Both the position numbers and the translations under genes were made by a program. The notes under the pieces are model-generated. The model had not been told where the DNA came from and searched no databases. It saw only the letters and a program-made list of their open reading frames with translations. 45,356 bases of DNA from Phellopilus nigrolimitatus (taxonomy: Eukaryota; Basidiomycota; Agaricomycetes; Hymenochaetales; Hymenochaetaceae): NCBI GenBank assembly GCA_021029095.1, contig JAJOHG010000207.1:1-45356 (forward strand), in the 5' to 3' direction. Below, piece after piece: positions 31,760 through 44,872 of the stretch. Position 1 is the stretch's first letter. Every line of letters starts with the position of its first letter.

Positions 31760-34700
31760 TCAGCTCGATTGCCAGATCCGAAGAATTTCGTTCAAAGATT
31801 CGATTGACCAACTCCCAAATGGTCGTACCAATCCGGTCACAGATGCGTGTAAAACGAGTTTGACGCCCTGCTCCAGCTCCCCAATCTTCCTTGTCCCCAT
31901 CGTCCCCTCCGGCGGTACTTTTTGACTGAATTTCGCAAGCGTCTCCATCGCAAGTTCACGCAGCACGGGAAAATATGGCGCGTACGGGACAGCATGCCGC
32001 TGCAGATACCAGGAGATGCTCCGCTCCACGTCGGGGTGCTCAGCATTGTCGTGTATATCGTCGCTGAAGAATTGGTTCTCTACATAGGCACGCAGCGCGC
32101 GTTGGAACTCGGGCTTCTCCGCTACCGCTCGCAGCTTCTTGTCGACGGCGAGCAAAGCACCCGAGACAGAGTTCTCACGGAGCAGTGCGGGCCGGGTGAT
32201 ATTCTCCGCGCGGCCGCTGAATCGTCGCTCGAAGAGCTTGCCGTAAAAGTCCTCCAAGCGAAGAAGATCCTGTTGTACAAGCTGGAAGTATCGGGATCGC
32301 GGACTCATGAGGCGTGTGCGATAAAGAGCCAGGTATGATGAAAGCATTTGCGGCTTGTCTTGAATAATACAGTCGAGCAAAGCTGCATGACAGAATGCAT
32401 TGAAGATCTTTTCGTCCTCGGTAACCCCATCGGCTCGAGAGAAACGATCCGCAAAAGCAATGAAGGACACATCGTTCGAGTGTGAGGTAATGTAGTGTTG
32501 CACATCGCTGGCTGGATGAGCAGCGGTATCAGTCAGCTGTGGGAAGTCAAGCTTCGCAGCGTCACCAGTCGACATCCCGGAGCGGACAAATAGGCTACGA
32601 CTGCCCTTCGGATCTTCCAAGTAGCTCAAAAACATGGTCCGACGCTTGACAAATAGTGTTTGCTGTTGAAGAAGGCCCGCCATGTGTCGCGGGTTGTTGG
32701 CAATATCAAGCAGGAATGGCCAGTACCGAGGTGTGTCAACTTTAATGGACTGCAATCGATCGAGTCCAGGGATCAGAGTCGGTGCTATCAAGTGCGCCCC
32801 ACCCACAGCACCGTTTTCCTCCTTGACTCTAATTTTCATGGGAAGATAAACGACCTCTTTCGTGTCAACATCTCGAGCGATGAGACAGCGCGGCTCGACA
32901 GCCAAGACCCATAGATGACGCAACGCCGGAAGATATGCCCTATTGTCGGAGGATAGAGCGGGGAAGTGTGGATAAAATGCAGCAATCATGCAGGCAACTG
33001 ACGCGTCTGAGTTGCCTAGTGAGAAGCGTCCCCCGCCAAGGAATAGCAATCCTATTGCCATATGTGTTGCCATATGAGAGCCATAGCGTATTGGCTGGTT
33101 ATACATCCCATGTGCTAGGCGGAGACGTTTCAAGCAGCTGATTTCACCCGTCCCAACCATAACTATACCCATTGACAAAGTGACAAGGCTGAGGCCGTCT
33201 CTCGTTGCAGCACGCTTGATTCTATGGTCGAAAGCTGGACCTAGAGTCCATTGTTAGTGAGAGCAAAAACAGATATTCGAACAGCCTACTGGTTTGTAGA
33301 GATGATCTCCTGAAGAACTCGTAGAACTCTGTGATTATCGCGTACGCCTCGTGGCTTGCTGTACCGGCATACTTAAGTGCAAGTGCAAAGACAGCACCCG
33401 AGGTGATATGGTAGTACGCCAACTCGATAGCGTCATCTACCACCTGATAAGGCAGTCGGGTTGACATGATTTTCATAATTGGCGGAGGAACCTGTCCCAG
33501 TAGCCACTCTCGAGTAGGCTTGATCCTGTCCCACATGATGAGGTTTCGAGCGATAGTTCGCACAAGCAGGAAATTTGGTTGGATGTGATTGAGAGCCGTA
33601 ACAGAATCCGGAATAGTGAGGATATCCGCGACATCCTGACGCTCCGTTTTGAGATACATCAAGCCCAACGCCATAGTCGCCGCAGGGGAGGCGAGATTGA
33701 CATCAAATGATTTCTTTGAAGATTTATTCTGCAATGTTGACGGCCCTTCGCCGTGGATCAGAACTCGCAAGCGCGATAACAACGCAACATCAGCCGGGCT
33801 AGTCGTCGCTGCTCCCCTGCCCAACATGATCATGCCAAAGGACAATGCAGCTGCCATAGTGTACGCCTCCCTATTCTCGGTACTGAGGTCAGGCTGCAAA
33901 AGATCAGGTCGGCTAATCTGATGCAACGCGACTTCTGCCATGCGCCGATTTTTCGAGCCCATGTATAACAGACCAACACCAACCAAGCCAGCGGCCTGGG
34001 TCGTCAGAGGTACATTCAAATCAACATCTGGAGAAGGCAGAAGGGCGGGTGTATGGACAGCGAGCAGCTTTGTTACGTGCTTGTTTCCGTTGCCAATATT
34101 TGCAGCAGCAAGTCCCAAAAGAACACCTATGGACGTTAGTTCGTGCTTTGGGGTAAGGTAACCAAACGTATGCCAAGTGAGCATTTCTTTCAGATGACCT
34201 GTCAGTCCCAGTCCGAATAAGAAACCCGCATGCTCGGCTGTCAGATCAGCGGGTCTATTGAAAGAAATCCATGAGCTGTCAATGGCGCCCATCGCAGGAG
34301 AAATTCGGAGCGCCGCCGCCACGCCGTTATGGAACTCCGCCCAATGCAAGGCATCTGCGGGCATCTTTCCAGGCTCGGGACCGATGCAAATATTCTGCGG
34401 TTGGAGTCGGATGGTGAGCTCGATCTTTGGTACCGTGTACATCTCACGTGTCACTGAAGGCACGGTAGCAAAGGTGAACATCGCCCGTCCGATCGGCAGT
34501 GCTAGAGTCCTTTCAGCAGTCCGCAGCACTTGCATTTGCTGCTCTTTGGCAAACTCATGTTCGCTGCAGAAGATGACTGTCATTATCTGGACATCCGTGC
34601 AAAAAAAAAAAAAAGTGACGAGACGGAACTCACTTCAAATCTGGTCTATCGATCATCCGTATCGACGGTATGTTAGATGATCGTAACATTCTGGCCACTT

Positions 34701-37700
34701 CTTGCATGCGGCGGTCATGGCCAAATCGAACATCAGTGAAATCTGTCATTTCGAGTTCAACTCCAGTGACTGTTTCGTCGCCGTGGTGCACCGCCCTATG
34801 GGCCTCTTCAAAAAGGCCCCGGAACGTCTTCCGGGGTACACCAGTTTTCTACATTATCGTTATTGCATGAACTTACGAGGGCAACAAAAAGAGAATGTAT
34901 ACTCACCAGATGATCCTTCACTGAGCGATAGCCATCGTTGAAAAGGAGGTCACCGCTTATCTTCCCCGACTCTGTGAGGTCTGTACGCCCGACAAACTCG
35001 TACGCGTTCACAGGCCAGTCCGGCGGTGGTCCGAGTTGACAAGTACGTGCAGCCTCCCTTAGCGGCGCACTGATCGATAGCGGAAGAAGAGAGAGGTAGT
35101 CCAACCCAATATGATGCTGGGTCAACATCAACACGGCGGCCTCTGCACGCTTCCGTCCATCGTTTTGCTTGATATCCGATAACGTGGTAAAAAGCTGCGT
35201 GAGCTCGCGCAATGTCGCGTGCGTGTCGATGCGCCCGAGCGCATGAGATGAATTCTGACGATTCGCGGTGGCCTCTAGCAGTGAGGACTTGTGCTCTGGT
35301 TGCGCAAGGCGCGAGTAGAGCGCGGAGGAGACGTCAAGTGGAAGCATTACTTCGTCTTTCGATGTCATATCTACTCCTGTAGATTGTCCTCATAATCAAT
35401 ATAACTTCAGGACGTTCTCTTGTGAGAGAAAAAGCAAACGTACCTGTTATCCATCCATCGGCAGAACTTGGGTAAAGTCTCTTCAGCAAGTCAGAAAATG
35501 CAGGCCTGATTAGCTGAGCAAGACGTAACGTTAGCGTAGACAGTCTAAGTAAGGGCTCGTGTGTATGCACAGCTAGACGCATTTCCTCTCCGAGAATATG
35601 CAATCCCGTCAAGATTATATGGAGGGATATCTTATCGGTACGGGAGAGTTCCCGGCTAGCAGAGAGTCGCGCGGGGGGCTTCGACGGGGGGATAATATTC
35701 AGGAGTGCAGTATCGTCACGTAAGCGGAAGTGAGACGGTGAGCTGGTAAGAGACACCCAGGGAGAAGAAGATGATCCTTCGTCAGGCTTTTCCGTAGAAT
35801 GCCACGAGATTCCCCAGTTTCCTAGCAACGCTGCTGCGAAACAATCAAACTGGACAGTTGGAAGGCTACTTTTGTGTTTGTCGCACCAGAGCCGAAGAAA
35901 GCGATTTTGGATATTAAAGAAATCGTCCGACTTGCAGTAAACCGAGAGGACTTGTAAAATGCGGCACATAACTTCGTCGGAGGGCACGAGCGCGACAGAC
36001 AAGCGTGACTTGCTTCCGTCTTCAAAAACGAGAGAAACCGTCGAGACAAGTGGGTCACAAAGTGCAACGATTTTTGGACGATTAGGAATTAATGTCATAG
36101 GCAGGTCTCCATCATCATGGAAACTTCTCATGGAGACGTCGGCAATAGAGACCTCACTTGCTTCTGGGTTGACTTGTACAGGAATCTCTAAGAGATTAAA
36201 CGTCATAATCGTGAGCTTAGAGTCACGTTTTAGAACAAGGAGGTCCCATATATCCCGTCTGGTAGCCTTGATAGATACTGCAGACAGTACTGAGGACTTC
36301 GTCGTCACATGCTGCATTTTCAGCTTGTGATCTTCCGGAGACAGGTAAAGCGAAAAAAACTCCAGTTTCTTAGAGGCGGGAAGGCAGAGCGCGAGGAGAG
36401 ATTTTGTTTTCTTTCCATCGAAACGGTGGTCGAATATCGAGATGGTTATCTTTGTCCATGCTTCGGAGCTGCAAACGCACGAGAGATCATGAACTTGTGC
36501 AACTTCCGTTGTGAAATGAAAATCAAACTTACTCATCACTGGTTAGCTCGTGTTCATATAGTCGTTCTGCCCAGTAATAAGGTATAGAAGCTTGGTCGGT
36601 GATTGACATGCCTGCATGAACTTGAGCCTCACTTCGCCGTCCCAGTTTCATCCGATCCATGGTAGATGAGAGGTCGTTTCTCGTCAAAGAACTCCTTCTT
36701 CCGTGTGGAAATGCCGAAGGGGACCACTGTGAATTTACGGAGCCCGCACTCGCTAAAGAGGCCAGCGTCGTTGTGCTTGACAGCGTTGGTGCCATTCCAG
36801 GGAGCGCAGAAAGCGGCGGCATGTCCGGAAATTCCGGAGCTTGAGTAGGTTCGAATTCTGGTGACGGTTCGCGGATGCGATCGCTTCGCGCGACCATATC
36901 CTTCCCAGAGTGGCTCGTCATCCGCATCTGCGGGTGAACTCTGTCGCCAGAAAGTGACGGGCCCCTACGGTTCATTCGCCGCTTCGAAGTAGCGGGACAA
37001 GCGACTGGAATATCTTTAGGGCACTTATAAACATATCTCCAAAAGAACAGCTTTTTTTTGCTGCTGTCTGTCGTAACGAATATGTCGTCTGTGCCCTTAC
37101 CAGGCGCGATCCAGACAATCTGTGCCTCAGCGCGCAAATTCCGACTCATGCGACTTCCGTCTAGCTCGTGAGCAGGAACTTCTGCAGGCATTTTCTCGTA
37201 TCCGCCCTTGATACCTTCAGTAAGCCCTATAGGTCGTGGTTCTTGAAATGGATTTGTCAGCGAGTAGAGACTCGGCAGCGGGTTAGACTCGTCCAACTCG
37301 GCGGGCACCACCACACGTTCTACCAGCACGCCATGAGGTACTAGCGGCCAAGCGCGGTGCACAATGAAAGGTAAGGAGAATGTGTATTCGAGTCCGTTCG
37401 TCAAGAACACCTTTCCGAAACTGCGGAGGAAGATAAACACACCCCGAGCGTATGTCGGTGGCTCGACCATCTTCATACGTGCCTTTCTCGCACGAAAAAA
37501 CGGGTTGAAGGGATCCCGTTCAGGTTTTTGTTCGCTCGGAGGGGCAAACGGCAAACTATCCTCCTCATTCGACGTGTAACGTGCAGCACTTCCAGAGCCG
37601 TGACCACTCGGGTGCACGGTGCCTTCTGTGAGCAACCACCCAGAACACGCATACTGCACACGTTGGCCCTCCTCTGTAAAATCCCAACTTTGTCTCAGCA

Positions 37701-38028
37701 CCCCTCCAAGACTCTGAACGACTGTGTATTCATTCCACGTTAGATCCTCTTCGCCGTGAAAGCCGTCGACAGCAGGTGAGGTTATTGAACGAAACGGCGG
37801 GTCCGGATCTTTCCCGGAGCCGTGAAGCGCAGCGCGAATTGATTTAAGTAGTTCAGACTCGGGTTTTTGTGAGGTGTCGATAGTTCGCCGGGGATTGCGC
37901 TGGAAGAAACGCGGTCCAGAGGAGACATGCGCATTGTAGGCATTGAGGAAAATTGGCTCGTCGCTTTGCATCGTTGGTGAGGAAAGTTTCGCGATAGATA
38001 GACGAAAGTCACCAGAAGTTCTGCTCAT
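31760..38028 (-). CDS. APC1: Anaphase-promoting complex subunit 1 (APC1), 1,986 aa, 6 exons
   Basis: APC1 is the largest scaffold of the APC/C ubiquitin ligase that triggers anaphase and mitotic exit. Exons on the minus strand: 36533-38028, 35444-36468, 34907-35376, 34634-34848, 33290-34563, 31760-33240 (5,961 nt). The N-terminal third should be the beta-propeller part (YACSGWLLTEG, AQIVWIAPGKGTDDIF). A Ser-rich insert follows at about residues 345-470. The C-terminal half carries proteasome/cyclosome (PC) repeats: GFLFGLGLTGHLKEM, TSIGVLLGLAAANIGN, AGLVGVGLLYMGSKNRRMAE, AAALSFGMIMLGRG, and THMAIGLLFLGGGRFSLG. The EEAHRAVHHGDE and RTAERTLALPIGRAMFTF segments are typical of fungal members. Length matches the family (human about 1,944 aa). 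Met20 (MQSDEPIF) is a possible alternative start. The homopolymer at about 34603-34616 lies in an intron as its polypyrimidine tract. Confidence 0.95.
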
Positions 38029-38123
38029 AAAGCCAGCGACGTCCTAGAGACATATGGAAGAAGTGGAGCACAGACAAAGGTTGAAGGACATACGCGTGTT
38101 CTTCAACTCGGTTTCAACAAAGC

Positions 38124-38137
38124 ACGCGTCGACGCGT
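38124..38137. promoter_or_regulatory. Tandem MCB sites upstream of APC1
   Basis: ACGCGTCGACGCGT contains two ACGCGT cores separated by CG, and the whole 14-mer is palindromic. It lies 96-109 bp upstream of the APC1 ATG (38028). MCB sites are bound by MBF-type (Swi6/Mbp1-class) regulators at G1/S in fungi. Regulation of APC1 by MBF is an inference. Confidence 0.45.
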
Positions 38138-38419
38138 CAACAACTCTGTTTGCGACGCTCACGTTCTCAGCGCCCGTTTACTATTCAACAGCCTTTCGCA
38201 CCCTCCACAGATCATACTAAGCCATTGGCACACCAAAACTCAGATATAAAAGGCGAGATCAGTTGTTGCTCATACAACCTGGACGATAATACGGAATATC
38301 TGAAGGCACGATGCCGCCTTTGCTAACCCACACGAAGTGAGTCCGAGCACGAGAGCTTTTCATAGTATAAACTCACGAGAGCTCTTCCGACCACAGGCCA
38401 TCCGACTTGCGAGGAATAG

Positions 38420-40070
38420 CTCGATATATGATCTCGATGCTATCGTGCAGAATCGTCTTCAAATAGTTTTGGGCACGACACCACGAAATGTTGCTCGCAT
38501 CTCGAGAAATCAGAAATTCCTGCCAATCACAAGTCCAAGAGGGAACTTCTCCACGCAACCATCTACATGAGCATCCGAGACGTCTCTGAATGTTGCTCTG
38601 TTTGAAAATCTCATCGCTCGCGCAACATCGAAGCTTACCGCATCTTTTCAGATGGTATGAAACCATCCATCAGACGTTATCGTTCTATCCTGCCTATACC
38701 GGAGGAAACTACACTGTGTATCTTATGCTCATCATAGAAACGTTTTGCTCACTCAGGAAGTCTGGCCTTTCACTACAAAGATACTGACAGACAAAACATT
38801 CCTCGTTTTCGCAGCTGGTCTGTGGTTTCAAGAGCTAGATAAGATATAGGAAAATGTCATTTTGACACCTAGTCTTCTAACTGCATGCGTCTATTCGTTT
38901 CCGCATAAGGAACATTACCTCGATTCCCCGTTGGAAATAGTTGGTGTCCAAAAGTCGCTCGTAACAAATTTGGCTATTCAGGGTTTCGTGCTGTTACAAC
39001 ATCCCGCGACTTCAATGAAGGACGCGCCTTTCATTGCATTTCCCTCATTGATGCCCTATGTGCAGGCCCTCAGTAATGCTTCCAGGTTGCGCTCGCGGGG
39101 TGCGGAGTGCTTGCTCTCGTCCTTAAGTCACCTATACTTATCTGTGGAAACGCTGATAGTCAGTACACAGACATCGTGATTGATAATTGTCTGTACTTCT
39201 TATAACAGTGTTCTACTCCCCTAGCCTCTTCCCGTATAGTCTCCTCCTAGACTTGCTGATGCACGGCTTTCTTGAGGCACTCCTGGTCGCCTCACATGAA
39301 ATCTATCAGCAATTCCAGTAACAGAGCCCTCGCCGAATCCGCTCGAGTGTCATATGATGAACTTCTGAGCAAGCCGCTTCCTTTGTACCTTTGCTTTGAC
39401 TCTGCGGTTTAACCATCTATTCGTGCAGTCAACGCAGACCGTAAGACTGTATCAAGAATTTCGGGCAACCAGTGGTGAAACTGGTCTATCTGTTGGGCAA
39501 TGGGACCAGTTCGAAACCCGACTGGCGGAACGAACTATCGTTACTGTTTGCGAGCTTCTCGAAGAAGTTCACAGCAACTTCATTGTTTCAATGTATGTCT
39601 TCGTCTTATTGAAATGTTTTCAATTAATTGCCTATGGACATATGTAGCCAGAATTTGGGAAAGTTGTTCTGAAGAGCGAGCTACGCAAGTATGCTGGGTG
39701 GTCGAAAATCTATAACTGCTCTACGTAATGCCAGGTGGTTGGTTGGAAAAACCACGGACACAATAGCCTCTCAGAAGCAATACTTTCCGTGTCCGTGAGT
39801 GCTAAGCGCCATACCTCGTTATGCTTGTATCTAATTTTTACAAGCATGTCGTTAAGTACGGCATTCAATTCATAAACGTCTCTGTAGTCCAATGCGTCGT
39901 TCTCACAATGTTTTCCTCGATATTTTTCGGTCCACCTGACGGATGCTTGTTTGACCCGAAAGCAACTTTATCTAGATACACTAAGGATACCAAAAGTAAT
40001 GTGCGCGTAGTCACCATCAAAAAGATTATTTCCCCTCGAATGCAGTTCACCGCAAATTGTACCAACTAGG
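38420..40070 (+). pseudogene. Dead MYND zinc-finger gene
   Basis: A broken plus-strand frame runs through this region. Protein-like stretches include FENLIARATSKL (about 38598), EVWPFTTKILTDKTFLVFAA (about 38758), SLVTNLAIQGFVLLQHPA (about 38956) and WDQFETRLAERTIVTVCELL (about 39502). They are interrupted by in-frame stops: TGA 38568-38570, TAG 38847-38849 and TAA 39726-39728. At 39687-39767 it reads KYAGWSKIYNCST, stop, CQVVGWKNHGH. This matches the MYND core with the third and fourth zinc ligands changed to Tyr and Trp and with a stop just before CQ. Just upstream, PEFGK replaces the usual PECGK. Some stops could be removed by splicing, but the lost ligands cannot. It is a relative of, but not a recent copy of, the intact MYND gene at 40664. 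The outer limits are uncertain. Confidence 0.65.
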
Positions 40071-40663
40071 TCTCCTTTTTTCAATATGGTGCTACTTCAG
40101 TTTGTAAAGAAAAATGTCGAGAACGAGGGTTACTATCTTAGTTCTCTGATGCGCAGAAGAAAGACTCCGAGACAAAGAAATATGCCTTGAGCTAAGATAC
40201 TTTGAGTTTATTGGCATCACCGAAAGCCGTGAGGTGAGTTCTACAATGCATAGGCTTTTTCAATAATGTGAAAGGAAAACTATGCTCGAATTTTTTGTTC
40301 GGGAAGGCGAATGGATGGGATGCACAAGTACCGGGGCACAGTTCGCACGAATCGCGAGTACCCTACGAAATACTCATTCAAGTCGACATTTTCAACAATT
40401 GAGTTCTGTTTGAACCTACTATTGTTAATGTAGAGAGGGATATTAGCCACTGAAGTCTAAGCACCATCTGTGGCCCGTTGTAGCGGAACCATTTTAAGTC
40501 CAAGCGGCTGGATCCTGTGGCTTCAGCCACACGTGCAACAGTATGTAAACAATAACTCTGTTTACTTTGACTCTCTTACCAACCTCCTTCATCTCTGCCC
40601 CTCTTTTGGCTGGCTACAGCTGCGCTGTAGCCTTTCTTTCCTTAACAAAGGATCTAGCTCATA

Positions 40664-42853
40664 ATGTCACTAATAAATCATGTCAGTCAGGCCAGTGCGG
40701 ATTTCCTTTGTGGCCTTAGCCACATATCTGTGAGTGCATTCTATACACGTTATGCATGTTCTATTGTTGACCGTGCGATGCAGTGCATCGAACTTGCGAA
40801 AGAAGGATCGAGTGAACACTTACTAGCCGTCGTCCAGAATGTTGATAAAATACCGTTCAACTTGCATGGCTCTATTGTGAAGGTGTTCTTCTCGCATCTT
40901 CAAAGGCAACACGATACATTAGAAGAGAAGCACTTCACGCTCGCCTCCTTCTCCCTTATAGGCCTTGGCCAGTTGTCCCCGGCTGTTTTCACCCGGGACA
41001 GAGCAGCAGCCGAGCTCCTGACCGAGACTTGGGCCGACATCTTTTCCTGGATCCAACTCCTATACGACTTCATTGCGAATGACTTACCGACAAGTAAAAT
41101 ATTCCTATCAACGTTCTTCCTCTCGTCGCTGCAAGGCCTCATTTTCTCCATCCGCGTATGTTCAGATAGGCCTGCAACTCTCATTGACAGAAAACTCCTC
41201 GAGTTTCTTTTTCGCCTATGGTGTAGACCTGACCTTGGCGGTAAATTGGATCTCGTCACCTCATGTCTTGCTGGCTGCCTGGACGACTATTTGAGTACAG
41301 TGGATTATAGATTCTACGACTTCATGACATCCCAGGCACGTCCACGGTTGATTGCAAAGCTGGCTATTTCCCGTCTCCGCGAGGCGGCGAACCGCTTTCC
41401 GCTGTGCTCAGCAGATATTGTCGCCAGCAATGCGACGATACTTCTTCTCCTAGCGAAATCTACCGATCGAGATTTTGCCGATGCCGTCACCGAAATAAGA
41501 GGGATCCCTACCGCTATAGAGACTGTCCTTGCGTTGAGCGACAAGCTCAACACATCGTTGGATGCCGAGTCCTTCCGATGCATTTCCCACAAGCTTTTTC
41601 TGTTTCTGCTGACCCTTCTGGATCAGGCGCCCGACTCAGTCAAATTGACGCACTCCGCATTCCGACATGGCCTTTTTGAGGCTTATGCAAAGTTTTGCCT
41701 CTATGCTGATTCAGACCATGAATGTGGTGATCTTCATTGCACCCATCCCATGCACCTTCTGACAGATGTGCTCCCTCGACATCTCGTATATGGCTCGGTC
41801 ATCAGCGTAGCTCAGCACGCCATGCACAGGCTATATGCGGAAGATCCAGACATGATCCTATCAACGGCCTTCACAGAAACCTCTCAGGAATCTTGGAATA
41901 TCTTCTGTGAGGACCTTCTTTCCCGTTTCGTACCGTTAGTGCTTTCCAATCGAAGGAGACGTATTCAACAATGCGGAAATGTAAGTACTCCGTCTACTAA
42001 GGAAAAGCTCAATTGCATATACTGATTATGTTCACGCATTTATAGAGCAAATGCAGGAGGATAGACTACCGCAGCACGTTTGGCAAGTGTGCTGGGTGCG
42101 ATGGGGTTGCTTACTGCTCCAGTGACTGTCAAGCCATCGCTTGGAAGACGCAAAACCACAAACTTATTTGCGGAACTCTCGAAAGATGTCAAAGTGAGTA
42201 ACTTGTTCGACTGTTAATCGCCAAGCTCGTGTTCATACAACTACTGAACTATCTGTAAAATCTTTGGCTTCATAGCAGAATCCGGTATTGATTTTCGCGA
42301 CTACATGTTCATTCAGAACCTGGCCGAAATTGAGATAGAACGCCACATGCCTGGTCTGCGGAAGCTAGCTGCGCGCGACTTCCCCAATGTGCCCTTTGAG
42401 TCCGCGCGAATCGCATTTGGCCTGGATTTTACGACGTTCCCTGCAACGTTGTCCGTACTCCCCACAGCTGAGTTTGTGGATACAGGTTTGCTCCGGAGAC
42501 TGGAGAAAGACAAAACGACCGTGCTCTTCGTCATGGTTCCCACCGACGGCGAATCCGCAAGTAACGATGACAGCAAGCAAATCACAGTTTTAAGAAATGT
42601 TGACAGATCCGTTCGAGTCAGTATGCTTGGCGAGAACTTCCAGGCGTCACTGGACGCTGGGGAAAGAGCCGGAGGCGGGATGCGCGAGGGCTACACCACG
42701 ACGGACGACGAAATCCTCGAAACGCGGTACGACGAAGTTGATGAGATCATCCGGCGACTCCACGTCGAGTCGGTGCGCCAGGTGCGCACTGTTTTCAACG
42801 AGGAGTTGATTAGGCAGGTGATAGATGGCTATTTGGATGAAATACGATTATAA
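40664..42853 (+). CDS. MYND-type zinc-finger protein, 679 aa, 3 exons
   Basis: Exons: 40664-41980, 42046-42193, 42279-42853 (2,040 nt). The first 430 residues are Leu-rich helical sequence without a named domain, perhaps an armadillo-like solenoid. The MYND finger spans residues 437-481 with all eight ligands present: C437, C442, C454, C457, C463, C467, H477 and C481 (FGKCAGCDGVAYCSSDCQ is the core). MYND fingers bind proline-rich peptides and often act in transcriptional repression. No SET domain is present. About 200 residues follow with no recognised domain. The last intron ends in TAGCAG, a NAGNAG acceptor that could insert one codon. Agaricomycete genomes hold many such MYND proteins of unknown role. 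The start at 40664 is the first ATG of the long open frame. Confidence 0.85.
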
Positions 42854-43183
42854 CGACGCCAGCAATTGAATAAACAGTGTACATATATCTTGCCGAAAGC
42901 GCACTAATGACTCCACACAAATGTAAATTTTAAATAACTCCTCCGGATACCATCTATCCACAATCACATATGTATTCACGATCTATCTTTGCTTGCAAAA
43001 AAATCCCAAATGCGCCGATAACTTGTACACGCATACAACAAGCCTATATCGAATTACAATCTAAGCAGGATCCAATGTTACCCTCGAACGAAATGCGGAC
43101 CCAGATACTTTTAGATGTTACAACTGGGCATAAGATAACTGCAATCGAGCAAGCGCAAACATCCCAAATGGCCGGCCCAAGTT
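42854..43183. other. Convergent intergenic region
   Basis: These 330 AT-rich bp lie between the 3' ends of the MYND gene and DAHP synthase. No gene or repeat was recognised. Confidence 0.4.

Positions 43184-44872
<1,689 letters not shown>

Noticed and set aside
34581..34583. APC1 exon 5 starting with M-T-V-I at a CAG acceptor just upstream
   Set aside because: That acceptor gives the wrong phase from exon 4. The acceptor TGCAG before CGAACATGAG restores the frame and the expected RPDLN-EHEFAKEQQ sequence.
34603..34616. Run of A suggesting a retroposed poly-A tail
   Set aside because: On the coding strand it is the polypyrimidine tract of an APC1 intron (34564-34633), and the frame requires splicing there.
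40664..42853. MYND gene and upstream relic as a recent tandem duplicate pair
   Set aside because: Outside the MYND signature the two do not align, unlike the MFS pair. They are at most distant paralogues.
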